DNA from: Verpa conica | Lineage: Eukaryota > Ascomycota > Pezizomycetes > Pezizales > Morchellaceae | Reading direction: 5' to 3' | DNA: 64,000 nt | Assembly: GCA_033030425.1 (NCBI GenBank) | Contig: JAUFSD010000010.1 | Span: 1,736,001 to 1,800,000 of the forward strand | Shown here: positions 34,474-45,575 of the stretch, piece after piece | Layout of the letters: every line of letters begins with the position of its first letter | Numbering within the stretch: the stretch's first letter is position 1 | Notes under the pieces: model-generated | What the model saw: only the letters and a program-made list of their open reading frames with translations | Told to the model about the DNA's origin: nothing | Databases searched by the model: none | Program-made: the position numbers and the translations under genes

Positions 34474-35464
34474 ATGAAGTACTCCGGAATCTTGACTTTC
34501 ACCTTATCTCTTGTCTCCTTGACATTCGCCCAAACCATCTCCACTGACGGTACCTGCGGGACTGCCAATTCCACTTGTATTGGCTCCGCATGGGGTGACT
34601 GCTGTTCGGCTTATGGTAAGTATCCTTGCCCCTACCCCTCCACCTGTAATTAAGCGATTTTCTCTACATACCCATAGGGATTTCCCATGAAGTAAGGCTG
34701 ATCAGTTAGGCTATTGGTAAATACCCTTGGACCCACGATTTAGCGATTTTCTCCACATACCCATGGAGATCTCCCATGAGATAAGGCTGATCAAATATAG
34801 TGGTTCGGGCTCGGTATACTGCGGTGGTGGGTGCCAGTCCCAATTCGGAACCTGTTCCGGTTCGGGTGAATCTCCCGATGGGACTTGTGGCGGAACAAAC
34901 GGATACAAGTGTTCTTCAGCTGGATATGAGTGTTGCTCTTCGAGCGGGTATTGGTGAGATCCTCCAGTATTCTGGGGTGCGGATGGGTGAATAGTGTTTA
35001 ATACTTTGGATTTTTAGTGGTACTGGTGCAGGTTACTGTGGAAGCGGCTGGTGAGTTCTATTTTAGTCCCGGTTATGAGTTCTATACTTTAAGAACCATT
35101 TTTGCTGATAAATTATATAGCCAGAGCAGCTTCTCTGTTACTGGGAGCTGTGTAGCAACCCTTGCCCCTACTAATGATGGTACATGTGGTCCCGCATTTG
35201 GGGGTACAACGTGTGTTGGCTCGGTATCATGGGGAACTTCATGCTGCTCTATGTACGGATATTGGTTAGTTTCAGCTCTTCTCAATGTTATATGACAAAA
35301 AGGTCTAACGCGGAAACAGCGGTACGGGATCAGGATATTGCTCTACGGCAAGTGGATGGTGAGTAGACCCCTTAGCGTGATAGGATGCTGGTCCATTGTA
35401 CTAATTGTTTATTTTCTATTGAAATAGCCAAGCAGGTTATGGTGCAACTTGTACCACCCCCTAA
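34474..35464 (+). CDS. Secreted protein with three CBM18 (hevein-type) chitin-binding modules
   Basis: Seven exons: 34474-34615, 34710-34716, 34801-34953, 35018-35050, 35121-35264, 35320-35358, 35428-35464; total 555 nt, 184 residues. The start context is CACAATGAAG. A signal peptide of about 19 residues (MKYSGILTFTLSLVSLTFA) is followed by three CBM18 modules. All have the Cys spacing of the family: CCSAYGYCGSGSVYCGGGCQ, CCSSSGYCGTGAGYCGSGCQ and CCSMYGYCGTGSGYCSTASG. Hevein-type modules bind chitin through the Ser and aromatic residues in SxYGYCG. In fungi, such secreted proteins cover cell-wall chitin or act as effectors against host chitinases. Introns interrupt the YC|G and GC|Q codons of the modules at the same places. 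The second exon is only 7 nt (see the intron pair entry). The frame is intact. Confidence 0.9.
34616..34800 (+). other. Duplicated intron pair flanking a 7-nt micro-exon
   Basis: Intron A (34616-34709, 94 nt) and intron B (34717-34800, 84 nt) are clearly homologous. Both contain GCGATTTTCT-CACATACCCAT-like sequence and end in AAGGCTGATCA followed by a short TAG tail. Between them is the exon GCTATTG (34710-34716), which supplies parts of the Gly-Tyr-Cys codons of the first CBM18 module. Skipping it would break the frame. Confidence 0.85.
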
Positions 35465-38400
35465 ATTACTGTGGTATGACTGTGGTTCAATCTTCCATCT
35501 AAGTAGTATTGTATCACATGGTATAAGTATCATATTATTGTCAATTATAAGTTGTGAGCCGGGTCCCTGGGGCTAGAGTATAGTTTTATTTTCTACTAGA
35601 AGTTCTGTATTTCTGGTTAATACTGCTCTTGAATGTATTTTTATAAATAAAATCTGGAGAATCGTTTATTCTTTTTTAAAACACCTCGAATATAATATAC
35701 AGCCATGTCGAGCGTTTCTGTGACTCAGCCATCCTCCCTCCTAAACACAACACGGTTATTATTCGAGATATATAAGACTTATTGGGTTGCTGCTTCTCTA
35801 TTTTAACCTTTATCCTCATCTATAGCTGTTGTGGGTTAGTACCCATTTGGTCTCTTCCTCCTCGAGACGTTGGTTGCTTGTGGGTCCGCGGTTATTTTTG
35901 TCCTACAATACAATGAGACTATGGAATGTAGTACTTTGGTGGGTGGCCGCAGTGGAACGATAGCTTGGTTACACTACCTGAGAGCCGGTATCTTGCCGAA
36001 GAACCCATTATAAGAGCTGAGTATATACATACAGGTGCTAGTTTGCTTTTATTTTGACTAGAAATGGTACAGGTGATATTGCCAGTAACTCGACGGCACG
36101 CTTAATCCTAAATTAACCCGATCCCCAGTAAACATTGGTTAGGGGCGTGCGTGTCGTACATATTTATTAAATAAAAAGCCTCTCCTCTTTCGCTAAGCCA
36201 TGCGCTCGCTTGTACTTATCGTTGTATTATTTAAACGTACCATATAGGTTCACAATGCTGTAAGGTACAACGTGCAGGACCTTGGCCCATGCTTGCTAGG
36301 ATCTTCCACGTGGCAAAGGTGGAAACATCCGTAGTCTAGACCTCAGCTGAGTAGATATCAACGTACTATAGCGCTAGAAAAAAATTTCAATAGGTTGTAC
36401 AGCGCCAGATGGATATACAGCCCGTCGCAAAATTAATACGTAATTGTACCGATAGTCCTTCAAAGACTTTATTGAGCTTTGACTTTCTCCGGTAGTGAGT
36501 GTTGACTATAAATTTGTTTCTTGATAACCCGGGTCTTTACAACCCGAATTGCCTGAGGAGCTCGTTCAGCTGGAGTAGAGTATCCTCCAACGCGTGTCCC
36601 TGCATATTATCCCCGGCCCCAGCCCGGGCGGTTGTCTCGTGAGAATGGCCTGGACCCTCGGCAAATCCTTCTCCATTTAGTCAGCTACATACAACGCCTA
36701 CAACCGTCTGGGGCCCTGCAAGGCCCTGTGTGGGGCTCCGAGGAAAGTGCGGACCGGATGGACTACGGCTGTTAGTCTATCCAGGGCAAGAGAAAGCCGA
36801 ACCGTAGATGACTATAGGACTCTGCGATTCTTCATTCGGCATATTGTGAAGCCGCCCTATAGTCCTCCGTAGCCCCCATACTTACTACGGTCATTTACGG
36901 TCACCTATAGTCATCTCTTGAGAACTAGAATATTATTCGCTTAATTCAAATACTAAAGATCATTGGCGGATTAGGCCGGGCCCATAGATGGCCCTTACTA
37001 CCAGAGCCCTAATCCGCCAAAACAATTTACTAGGACGAAATACAGCAATAGTCCATCCGATCATTGAAGGTGGGGCGGATTGACTGCCCCACTGCAAAAA
37101 TTGGTTGTAAATCCCCTTTACGCGGTATCTCCGGCCGGTAACGGTAATAGATGGCCTGAAGAGGAGGTCCATCTGCCCATATTCGTTCAATCTCCTTAAA
37201 GAATTTAGGAGGCAGACTACAAAGTCCGTATTTGGGCTGATAGCGGCACTCCCGAGGTAGTACTTGTTCCATTTACTATTTAATCGCTAGATATATGAAG
37301 ATTCCTAGGTGGGCATAAATAGAACTCGGCTGTGGTTTGAAGCCTCTGCATCTCCGCAGAAGTAACTTTGATTCTTAACCGCAACACCTAGAACTCTACT
37401 TTGGTCGGCGGGTTTGAGTCTAGTACATCTGTACGGCTACCACGGCTCTGACCTGGTGTTCGTCATGGGGAGTCGGTCTCCCAAACTAGCCGGGAACCGC
37501 GCCAAGAAACCGCCCCGAACCGCGGCCGAGCCGGGCTTGCTCTTCAAAAATCTCCCATTAACCGAACTTTAACCTATGTAACTACTAGAGGCCCAACGAG
37601 GCCCCGCCGGTTACCCCTTATTGGGGCGGTTTCTCTAACAAAAATTACGCACTGGGCCTGGCTCGGGCCCTTCAATCCGTAGTTTTTTCTTCACCGACGG
37701 TAGGGGGAGAGGTGGGACCCTACATAGTTAGGTGATCGCAAGCGCTAGCAACAATCTGTGGCGTAGAGCTGCGTAAGAGATTAGGGGACGATGGGTAAGG
37801 AGGATTGTGGGCGGAAGCATGAGGTACAGAGTTAACCCACAGTTCGCACTCTTTATCTCTTTTTGTTCCCTACTCAATATTTAACGAATGAAAGAAATTT
37901 TTACACTACAACTGCATAGATTGTAATGTATCAGCTGATTCTTATTCTTATGGGGCTCTGATATCTGCTCCGGTGATTTTATAGAGAAACTAACAGTGTC
38001 AAAATCTCTCCTTGTTCTTAGCGCCATTCGTGTAAACGGAAAATTTTCGCATTTTGGTCCACCCGTGATGTCAAATACAGTCACTACTGTTTGTAGTCCT
38101 GTATGGGATTTAATTCTAGTTGTGACGCTCATGGTATATATTTTTCTACAGGCTTAAATCAAGGATTGGGTATTACCGTGTAGAGCAAGCAGACTGAACA
38201 TAGTAATATTCTCACGCAACTTATTAGCCATAGTTGACTGGTGTGAGTTCCTATATTTCTCTGGAGGAAGCATGCTCTTTTCTCCTTGTGTTTCTCGTAA
38301 ATATTTTGTCATCAACCCACCAACCCATCTTAAATAACTTACTCCCATCGCTATACCCCATCAACTCTCCTGCCCAAGAAAAGCCCCCCTGGTCAAAATT

Positions 38401-38956
38401 ATTTTTGAAACGTATTTTTTGAAACATTTCTTCTCAAAGAGCCCCCGAGAAACATCTCTAGAAAAATCCCCTCTCAGCCACCATTTCGTGCGGTTCAATA
38501 TACTTTCTACTACCCCATTTCTGCCTCATTGTATTCGACTTAGCCTGCTATTCACATAGTATTAGTGGAATACGCTAAAAATTCATCCATAGTTTAAAAA
38601 ATGAGATCGTTTGTCAGAGACTTAGTCAAGGGTCTCGTCATAGAGAGACCCGCACCGGTAGAAAAGAACTGGCTACCCTTAAAGAGTTGATGAAGCAAGG
38701 TCGTGGTTTATTGAGATTCTGCCGTAAGTTGCTTGACAATTATCGCTACTATTAACTACGCTGACCGTTACCTATTGAGATCAGAGGTTGACTTTGACTG
38801 GGCTTGTTTGCGCTATAGTAATTTTTTATCTTGCCCGGTCCGGGCAAGGCCAATTCAACCTCTGACTTAGATACAACCACCTCTTTGGTGGATTCCAGGA
38901 AGCAAGGATGTGCTTCGTATAGTATTTTTTAAGCTTTCTCCATCAAGCAGCTGTTC
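35465..38956. other. Gene-poor 3.5-kb region
   Basis: No gene is supported. Features seen: AGAAACCGCCCC at 37506 and GGGGCGGTTTCT at 37623 form a 12-bp inverted repeat around a GC-rich segment. TCAGAGGTTGA at 38781 and TCAACCTCTGA at 38855 form another, with the palindrome CTTGCCCGG/CCGGGCAAG just inside. Small minus-strand open frames at 37030-37272 and 37881-38348 have no signatures and do not splice in phase. Confidence 0.4.
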
Positions 38957-39921
38957 TAGTCTATTGGGGGAACGCCGCTTATCCAGGAACGTTCCTGAAT
39001 ATACCGGTCCAACAGAGAACGGTTTATCATAACGGAAGGACCATCACTCTCTATAATATTCGCCTGGAGGAGCAATAGTAGAGTGTTTTAAGAATACCAC
39101 TACTATTCTATAGTTTCTTAAGTAAATACTCTACATTTCCCTCTCATATCGTACTCACTAACGAGGGGCTACTACATATATAGACCTATTTGTGGGAGTA
39201 TTGCTTATAGGCAAAGGACTCTTGAGTGCAGTACAGTCACTAGGCAGATATGTTCGTGATGTGGTTTCAGATGACGAAATACGGCTCGGCAGGAATCTTT
39301 ATATATTTAAAAATTTATTATAAATCTAAAAGAAAAGATAAAAATCTCCTTTAAATTTCCAATAAATCTCTACTACTCTGAGTACCTAATAACTCTATGA
39401 AGGATTTTTCACATATGTATCTATCTCATGGTGAATTTTTAAAGTTTTCTAAAAGTGCTTTAACTGGTGCTTTGGCCTTTTAGATGGTGTGGAAATTAGT
39501 CTTGGCGGAAGAATTGACAATTTTAGGTATTGTTCAGTAATTCTTCAAAAATCAGTCAGACAAGGTAAAATCTTGCAAATCATTTCTAAAAATATTTGAT
39601 AATCTCAAGTATTTACCTCTTAAATTTGAAATTTTTTATATCTATCCTTGTTTTTCAGCAGATTTTCAAAGTTTTGTGAATTTTGGGTTCTCCTCCAGGA
39701 ATCGTGCGCTGTCTCACCTGAAACCGCATCACGAACATATCTGCCTAGTGGCTGTATATGCAGGAATAAGTTCTCACATATCATCATGTAGAGTCTCCAG
39801 CTTACAATATGGAGATATAAACATACCCTTGTTGAATATACTGGCGGTATTCCTGAGTGAACTGGGGTGTTCCTAACTGGACTGGCCCATTCCTGGATAA
39901 GCGGTGTTCCCGAATGGACTA
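38957..39921. repeat. Outer inverted-repeat element carrying a nested MITE
   Basis: The ends are inverted: TAGTCTATTGGGGGAACG at 38957 matches the complement of the sequence ending at 39921 (TAGTCCATTCGGGAACACC), and both continue CCGCTTATCCAGGAA. Internal short motifs of the type AGGAACACCCCAGTT recur near both ends. Together with the inner element at 39232-39756 this looks like one element inserted in another. Confidence 0.6.
39232..39756. repeat. MITE with 39-bp TIRs (TACAGTCACTAG family), 525 bp
   Basis: Arms 39232-39270 and 39718-39756 are inverted copies with two mismatches, beginning TACAG(T/C)CACTAGGCAG, with TA at the borders. The interior is AT-rich and non-coding. The first 12 bases match the family at 43707-44143. 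Confidence 0.85.
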
Positions 39922-41723
39922 AAATATATGTTACCTGGATGCCACTCATATCAAGCAGATTCTAACCTTCCTCGGACGGATAACGCAACGCCTAATTCTA
40001 GAACAGGTGTGTCACCTGATGTGTGAACTGACAGTGACTGCCCTCTTAACAGAAATACTGACCTTTATATTCTAGGTGTCGTACTCCATCTGGCCTCATT
40101 GGTAAATTAATCATGCCTACTCCTACGAAATGGCTACTGACCTTCCGCATTCCAGGTAACATGTCATCTTCTAGTGATAACCCCGGTGATGGTTTGCTAC
40201 TCCGCTATCCCTACTTTATAGGACAAATACTAACCTTACCTCCCGTTTAGATAACCTCAAGATGAGGAGTACTTCTCATTCGCCGAACTACCCAATATGC
40301 TAGAGCTTTATGTGAGTGGCGGTGGTCCTGAACTTTCAGAGTCGGAGGCCTAAGAGTCTGATGATGAGTACAGTGAGATCGCGCTGTAAGGTATTGGGCT
40401 ATGAGGTTAATCACCTTGTACAAGTATGCACTCCTGACAAGACTGGCATTACTTTGTATGTGTTGAGCCTTCTCTATAAGGATATAATACTACTATAGTC
40501 CCGTATCCTTATAGGGAAACCTCGCAGTATGTTCCATAATTTTCTAATTCTCTTTGGCATATTCTAACTTTGGCTATAGAATCTACCATAACCGCCTAAT
40601 ATCTCTCCCCCGTTAGGTTAGATTGACTTTTGGGGACCACAGTAATATGTATCAACAAAGCTTCTCTGACGCTAACTAAAGAATCATCTGACGATGAGTA
40701 TGTCTGTGATTTTTCTAATTCTCAACACATCGACCCGCTACAGAAGCCTCTACTCCTACATACAACCGCCCCCCCACGTGGGTTGGGCCGGTGATTCAGG
40801 ATGTAGAGGAAATAGAGGTTACTACTCACATTGATCCTCCTACAGCTCAAAGAAATCCAATAATGAGTATGCCTTCACTAAAGATTTCTATTCCCTTTTA
40901 CATATCTTATCAATGACCATAGAATCTACATCAGGGGTCCTCACCTGTATTGTGTAGGGCTAGACAAGTGACCCAGGAGAAAAAACGGTACGTAATACAG
41001 CATCTTCGCCCTATAAGGATTCGGGCTATAAGAATATAGAGGTTCGCTCTATTTCATATTCTTATAGGGCGACTCTGAAAATCTCCAACCAAAAGGATAT
41101 TTCTGTTTTAACATTATCTCCTGCTTAGTGGTTTCTGTAAATGAATAGGTTCTGTTGGCTACGTGATGCTATTAATAGGTTTATCTCTAATTTAATCTAA
41201 GAGTATCTAATTGTATTATGTGAGTATAAATGCAGCCCTAACCTAGCGATATCATCTACCAAGTGCAAAGAACCTCGTCCGTTTATATACGCAAAACAAT
41301 GTTTAATAATAATATAGGGAAGAGATCCTCACATAAACGAAATAACAAACAGAAGAGAAAATCAACAAGGTCCTACTACAAAACCAATAATAAACTTACT
41401 CCGATCTCTTCTCACTACCTCCTCCATACTATAGAGTAGTATTAGGGTCGATGGGCCCATAGATTGTACACTTGTACCTTTGCAAGGATGAGGGGCCCAC
41501 CCATACTGCCAAAGATACAAGCGTACTACCTATACCGACAATAATACAACCCTATAGTATAATGTTAAAGCTAAAAATATTAAGAGGAGCTATGTTAGCT
41601 CCGGTATGACTCTTCAAACTAAGCGCCAGGATGTCATAGCTTACATAAATCAAATCTATTTTATGAAATAGTTAACACAGCTCTTGGGAAACCACAGAAG
41701 AATATATACCTTCTCTGATCTAT
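39922..41723. other. Gene-poor region with two small pogo-like inverted repeats
   Basis: At 40462-40528 CTCTATAAGGATA faces TATCCTTATAGGG. At 41006-41072 TCGCCCTATAAGGAT faces ATATTCTTATAGGGCGA. Both resemble the CTCTATAAGAATA ends of the element at 51490-51684 and look like remnants of one family. No gene is supported. Confidence 0.45.
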
Positions 41724-43239
41724 TCACTTGCCACCACCATGGCATATCCCCAAATGAATGCAGGTGCTCTCCGTTAGATTTTTGGGTGAAATAATCAAAG
41801 GTTGACTGGTGGCTAAAGTGGACAATACTGAAACGGTGCCCAGACCACCCCCGACATAGTGTGGCACTATGTATGATCGTAGAAACAGGACAGAGCCTAA
41901 GAATTAGTTGGTGTGCAAGTAGTAGGAACCAAACATACCGACAGGCAGTGTAACTTTAAAGCCTAAGCCTGGCAAGCAAACGTCACCCCCACGGAAGTCA
42001 CCTAAAGGCACGATAGCACACCATCCATAGCATACATCCTGTAGGTCCCTATGAACATTTGTCATTGCCTCAATGACTATCGCTCGAGACCTCCATAACC
42101 CCAGACAATGCCCAAGCGATGACAAAGGCATTTTCTGTCTAATTTTGTCATACTTCTCCCAACAGTCTTTCAGAACAGTACGAAAAATAACATGTAGAAG
42201 CTGAGTAAGAGGTAGTACTTGATGAAGGAATATATTGATTGGTCCATCTCGGGCTCTTCCCTCCCAGGTATCCTTGGGTCCTCGGAATAGCTGTATATTT
42301 TCTATTTCATTGTCACTCCTTGCGCAGTGCTGGACATGGATATGATGGCATTGCCCGAGGTCAACTGGCGGACGTGGGTTAGGCCCGCCCCGATCAACCT
42401 TATCTGGTGGTCGGGATGTGGTGTCTCGTTTCCCTGCATGCCTTACGGCATCCTGTGTGCAGGCTGCAGTACATAAATACTGGAGTGTGGAATGGAAAAG
42501 AGCCGCTGTCAGCTGCAAGGGTATCGCAGGTGGTTGTGTTAGACGCCTTCCATACATTGGCATCGACCCAACCTTTACAACCAGGGGCTCGCTGTAAAAG
42601 TCAGCTGACTATACTAATTCTTACTACAATGAGGGGGCATCTACCCAGAGTTATCTCGGATAATGCAAGAAAAATCAGTTATTTGTTTCAAGGTCGGTTC
42701 GTTGAGCTTCTCAAAGCCCGGTATACTGGCTTCGTCCGGCTGCGCCTTCTTCGAATTTTGGATAGCATGCTTCAAGTTGAACGCTGTTGTATATTCTGTG
42801 AGTGGAACAAGCCGTCCAGGGTTATCACTGGTGAACCAGCCAAAGTTCTGCTTGATCGAGTGAAGCTGGGCGGACGTGTATTTTTTGAATTGATCGGCTA
42901 TATTAATGGCACTACCAAGGAGTCCAACTTCTTGAAAGTAGGCTGACCAAGAAGTAGCAGTACTAGTAGCGGGGGTGTTGAGGGCAGGGGAGGGGTCTAG
43001 GACAGTGCATGATTCTATACATACGTCTTTATTAGCTGAAGCCGCGGAGGCAGACTCGTCCCGTTCAGTGGTAGCGGTGGGGTTAGCATGGCTCAGGTCA
43101 GGACGAGAGGGCACTTGGACACTTGGGACAGCACGTGCTCGACAACGCCTTTTTCTGGATGGGGCCCCCCCACATTCGACGAAGGAGCTCTAGTGCCATC
43201 AACCAAGGCCTTACCACTTCTCTTCTTTCTCCTTGCCAT
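41724..43239 (-). CDS. 2OG-Fe(II) dioxygenase-like protein, resembling fungal TET/JBP family
   Basis: Exons on the minus strand: 43239-42645, intron 42644-42592, exon 42591-41939, intron 41938-41897 (GTATGT donor, AACTAAT branch point), exon 41896-41724. The total is 1421 nt, one short of a multiple of three. The frame slips at the C4/G7 run 43161-43171, where one more base rejoins it to about 473 residues. The N-terminal half is basic then Ser/Thr-rich. The C-terminal domain has VHRDLQDV (HxD iron ligands), PLGDFRGGDVCLPGLGFKV and, across the second intron, SVLFLRSYIVPHYV, whose His would be the third ligand. The Arg expected a few residues later to hold 2-oxoglutarate is not obvious (GTVSVL). 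Enzymes of this group oxidise 5-methylcytosine or thymine in DNA. Fungal copies are often tied to transposons. Activity is uncertain. Confidence 0.65.
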
Positions 43240-43706
43240 CACGCGGTAAGGACAGACTTTTGAACTAGACAAGAGTAAAGTCCACCGCAAGTGATTTGCT
43301 AAATAGTCGTAGGAATAGGACAGGAGATTGTTGTTATCAGAAGAATATGCCTACTAGAGAGTAAAGACGATGGGAAATACTGAATGAAGGGGATAGGGGG
43401 TAAACACACGACCCTGGAGTCTAAATAGGCTCCGGAGAGCCTCTAATAAGATCGTGGAGGCTATAATGACTCGGTCAAAAAACCTAACCCACACTGAAAG
43501 CCACTTACAGAAACTCCAGCACCGGAGCATGAAACACCTCCAGCCGCCTCTGGAATAACGGAAGTAGTAAGAATCAGTATTCCGGCATCTCATTAAGTTA
43601 ATGTTTCTCGATCTTTGCCGAGGCGCGAGCGCAGGGTGCTATGGCCAACACTACCGGGATCTCAAGGCCTACTACACAGCATCAAGTTCTCCCAGGTATT
43701 ACATTG
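43240..43706. other. Upstream region of the dioxygenase gene, no gene seen
   Basis: Probable promoter and leader of the minus-strand gene. The open frame 43354-43593 has no signature. Confidence 0.35.
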
Positions 43707-44143
43707 TACAGTCACTAGCAAGAAGTCTTCGTGATCGTATACAACACACCAAAAATAACCGACTTGGAGCCCTTATCACATAGCCACAACAGAACTTTTC
43801 TCTTAGGATAATTTTAGGAGAAGATAAAGAGCATGTTAAAGGTTTTTTTCTCGGTTTTTTGATTGCTATTATAGGGCCCTAGGAAGTCTAGAATATTTTG
43901 GTTGTAAGAATACCTCTAGGTCCCAAGCAAATCTTGCATAGCAACAGGCTTTCCACACAGAATATTTTATTCCTCCCCAGAAATACCCCCTATAAGGTTG
44001 GAAATTTAGAACTAGTATCTCTAGATATTCAAGAATTTTATTATGGCTTTATAATTAAGAATAATTGTGGTGTTATTGGCTGAAAATCGGGTACTTTTTG
44101 TGTGTATTACCCCGATCACGAAGACTTCTTGCTAGTGACTGTA
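43707..44143. repeat. MITE with perfect 31-bp TIRs (TACAGTCACTAG family), 437 bp
   Basis: 43707-43737 and 44113-44143 are exact inverted copies starting TACAGTCACTAGCAAGAAG, with TA at each end as target duplication. The AT-rich interior does not encode a transposase. Perfect ends suggest recent movement. Confidence 0.9.
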
Positions 44144-44497
44144 CTAATGCATAGAACTATATGGGTAAATATTATTCGAACGTAAAACAGGAGAACTACT
44201 AAAGTTTAGAACCAAAGAAGTGGCAATAATAATTAAAGCTAGGTGAGTTGGGTTCAGCTTGCGGCTCTGCGGGCGTAACCGCCTGATTAGTAATTACTCT
44301 CGATAAAGTTTACAAGGTCAAACTTGAGGCTCTGCAGGTGTGACCGCATCAACATGGTTATAGAGTACAAGCTCCGCCAAGATAAGTAAAGAAATAGAGC
44401 TGCATAAAAGTCTCTAACCTAATGATTCGTTTATAATGCCCTGAAAGAGCTCTACCGTACCGTATCTAACTACACTTGTCCTGCTGAATCCTATCTC
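44144..44497. other. Intergenic, short direct repeat
   Basis: GCTTGCGGCTCTGCGGGCGT at about 44260 and a variant (CTTGAGGCTCTGCAGGTGT) at about 44323 form a direct repeat of about 65-bp period downstream of the GLEYA gene. No gene. Confidence 0.4.
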
Positions 44498-45498
44498 CTA
44501 AACCTCTGCACCGAACGGTACGAATGGTGGGCTCGCCCCGTCACAGCTATACTGCACAAACCACGGTGTTGGCTCTAGGTTTGTCTCCGAGATGATCACC
44601 TCTCCATTCGGCCCGAGAATTGACAGCTCAAAACCGCCAATTACTTGGGCATTAGCAACTAGGACCCTGAACGGATAATACTCTCCGCCATTCAGCGTGA
44701 CGGTAGTACTCTTCGCGCTCTGCGCTACAACATGCACAAGTGCCGCATTTGCCCTTGTATATGCCCCATTCAATGCACTAGGCCCAATCCAGACCAGTGC
44801 AATGTCGTCCGCATAAGTACTGGTAATGGTGTAGGTCCCACTAATGGGTGGTACGAAGTATCCGCGGTGGTTTATGGCAATATAATCTGTGAGGATAGGA
44901 GTTCCTCCATAAATAGAGTACGGAACTGTCCAGTCGCTGTTTGTGAAACCAATCCTCCGAGTAGTGCCTGTTTGCAACGAATTGGCAGTTTTGAAAGAGT
45001 CAATGTTGATGGAAGAGTAGTTTGGGTCCTGGTCATCATTGTAGTAACCATTCGGCTGCACAGCGTATGCTAGCCCTTCGTTGTCGCAGGATGCATCTGG
45101 GATTGCTGAGAGAGTTGTAACGGCGGGTGGGATGGACATACAAGAGCAAGCGCTTGAGACACGGGCAGGCTCGTATTGTGATACATAGGAAGGGAGAACC
45201 GTAGGATCGATTGTACTAAATACAGGTACTGTCAGTATGTCAAGCAAACTCTCGAAATCAATGTAGGTGGGAGTTCTTACATTGTCGGTGTTGCGATAGG
45301 AGTGGTCACATATACTGTGCTTGTTGGAGCAATTGAGATGTAGGCGCTACAGAATGGTGTAGCAGAGGCGCTAAAACGTATGAGGGCACGGAGGACATTA
45401 TCACGATCACAACCACCAGTATCACCGGTTGGAGTGCACAGAACTGGTGCCAAAAGGAGGCCGAGGGCGGCAATGCGTGAGATAGAGTTGCTTAGCAT
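44498..45498 (-). CDS. Secreted GLEYA-domain adhesin-like protein
   Basis: Exon 1 45498-45281 and exon 2 45215-44498 on the minus strand are separated by a 65-nt intron (45280-45216; GTAAGA donor, TACTGAC branch point, TTTAG acceptor), giving 311 residues in frame. The N-terminus MLSNSISRIAALGLLLAPVL is a signal peptide. After a Ser/Thr/Pro-rich and Cys-containing linker, residues about 125-300 form a GLEYA (PA14-like) domain. It carries GYFVPPISGTYTITSTYADD, IALVWIGPSA and the YPFRVL strand, plus a conserved ADD region that usually coordinates calcium and sugar. GLEYA domains in yeast and fungal cell-wall adhesins bind glycans. No GPI signal is visible at the C-terminus, so it may be secreted or bound otherwise. 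The gene looks intact. Confidence 0.85.
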
Positions 45499-45568
45499 TG
45501 TGTATTTAGTCCTGTAAAGCCAGAGGTTGATAGGTCAGGATAGAGACTGAGTGGTGGTTGAGTTCACT

Positions 45569-45575
45569 CTTTATA
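45569..45575 (-). promoter_or_regulatory. TATA box of the GLEYA gene
   Basis: On the minus strand TATAAAG lies about 70 bases upstream of the ATG at 45498, in an otherwise non-coding stretch. Confidence 0.45.

Noticed and set aside
37881..38348. Two small minus-strand open frames as one spliced gene
   Set aside because: The only good donor and acceptor do not keep the reading phase and no domain is recognisable.
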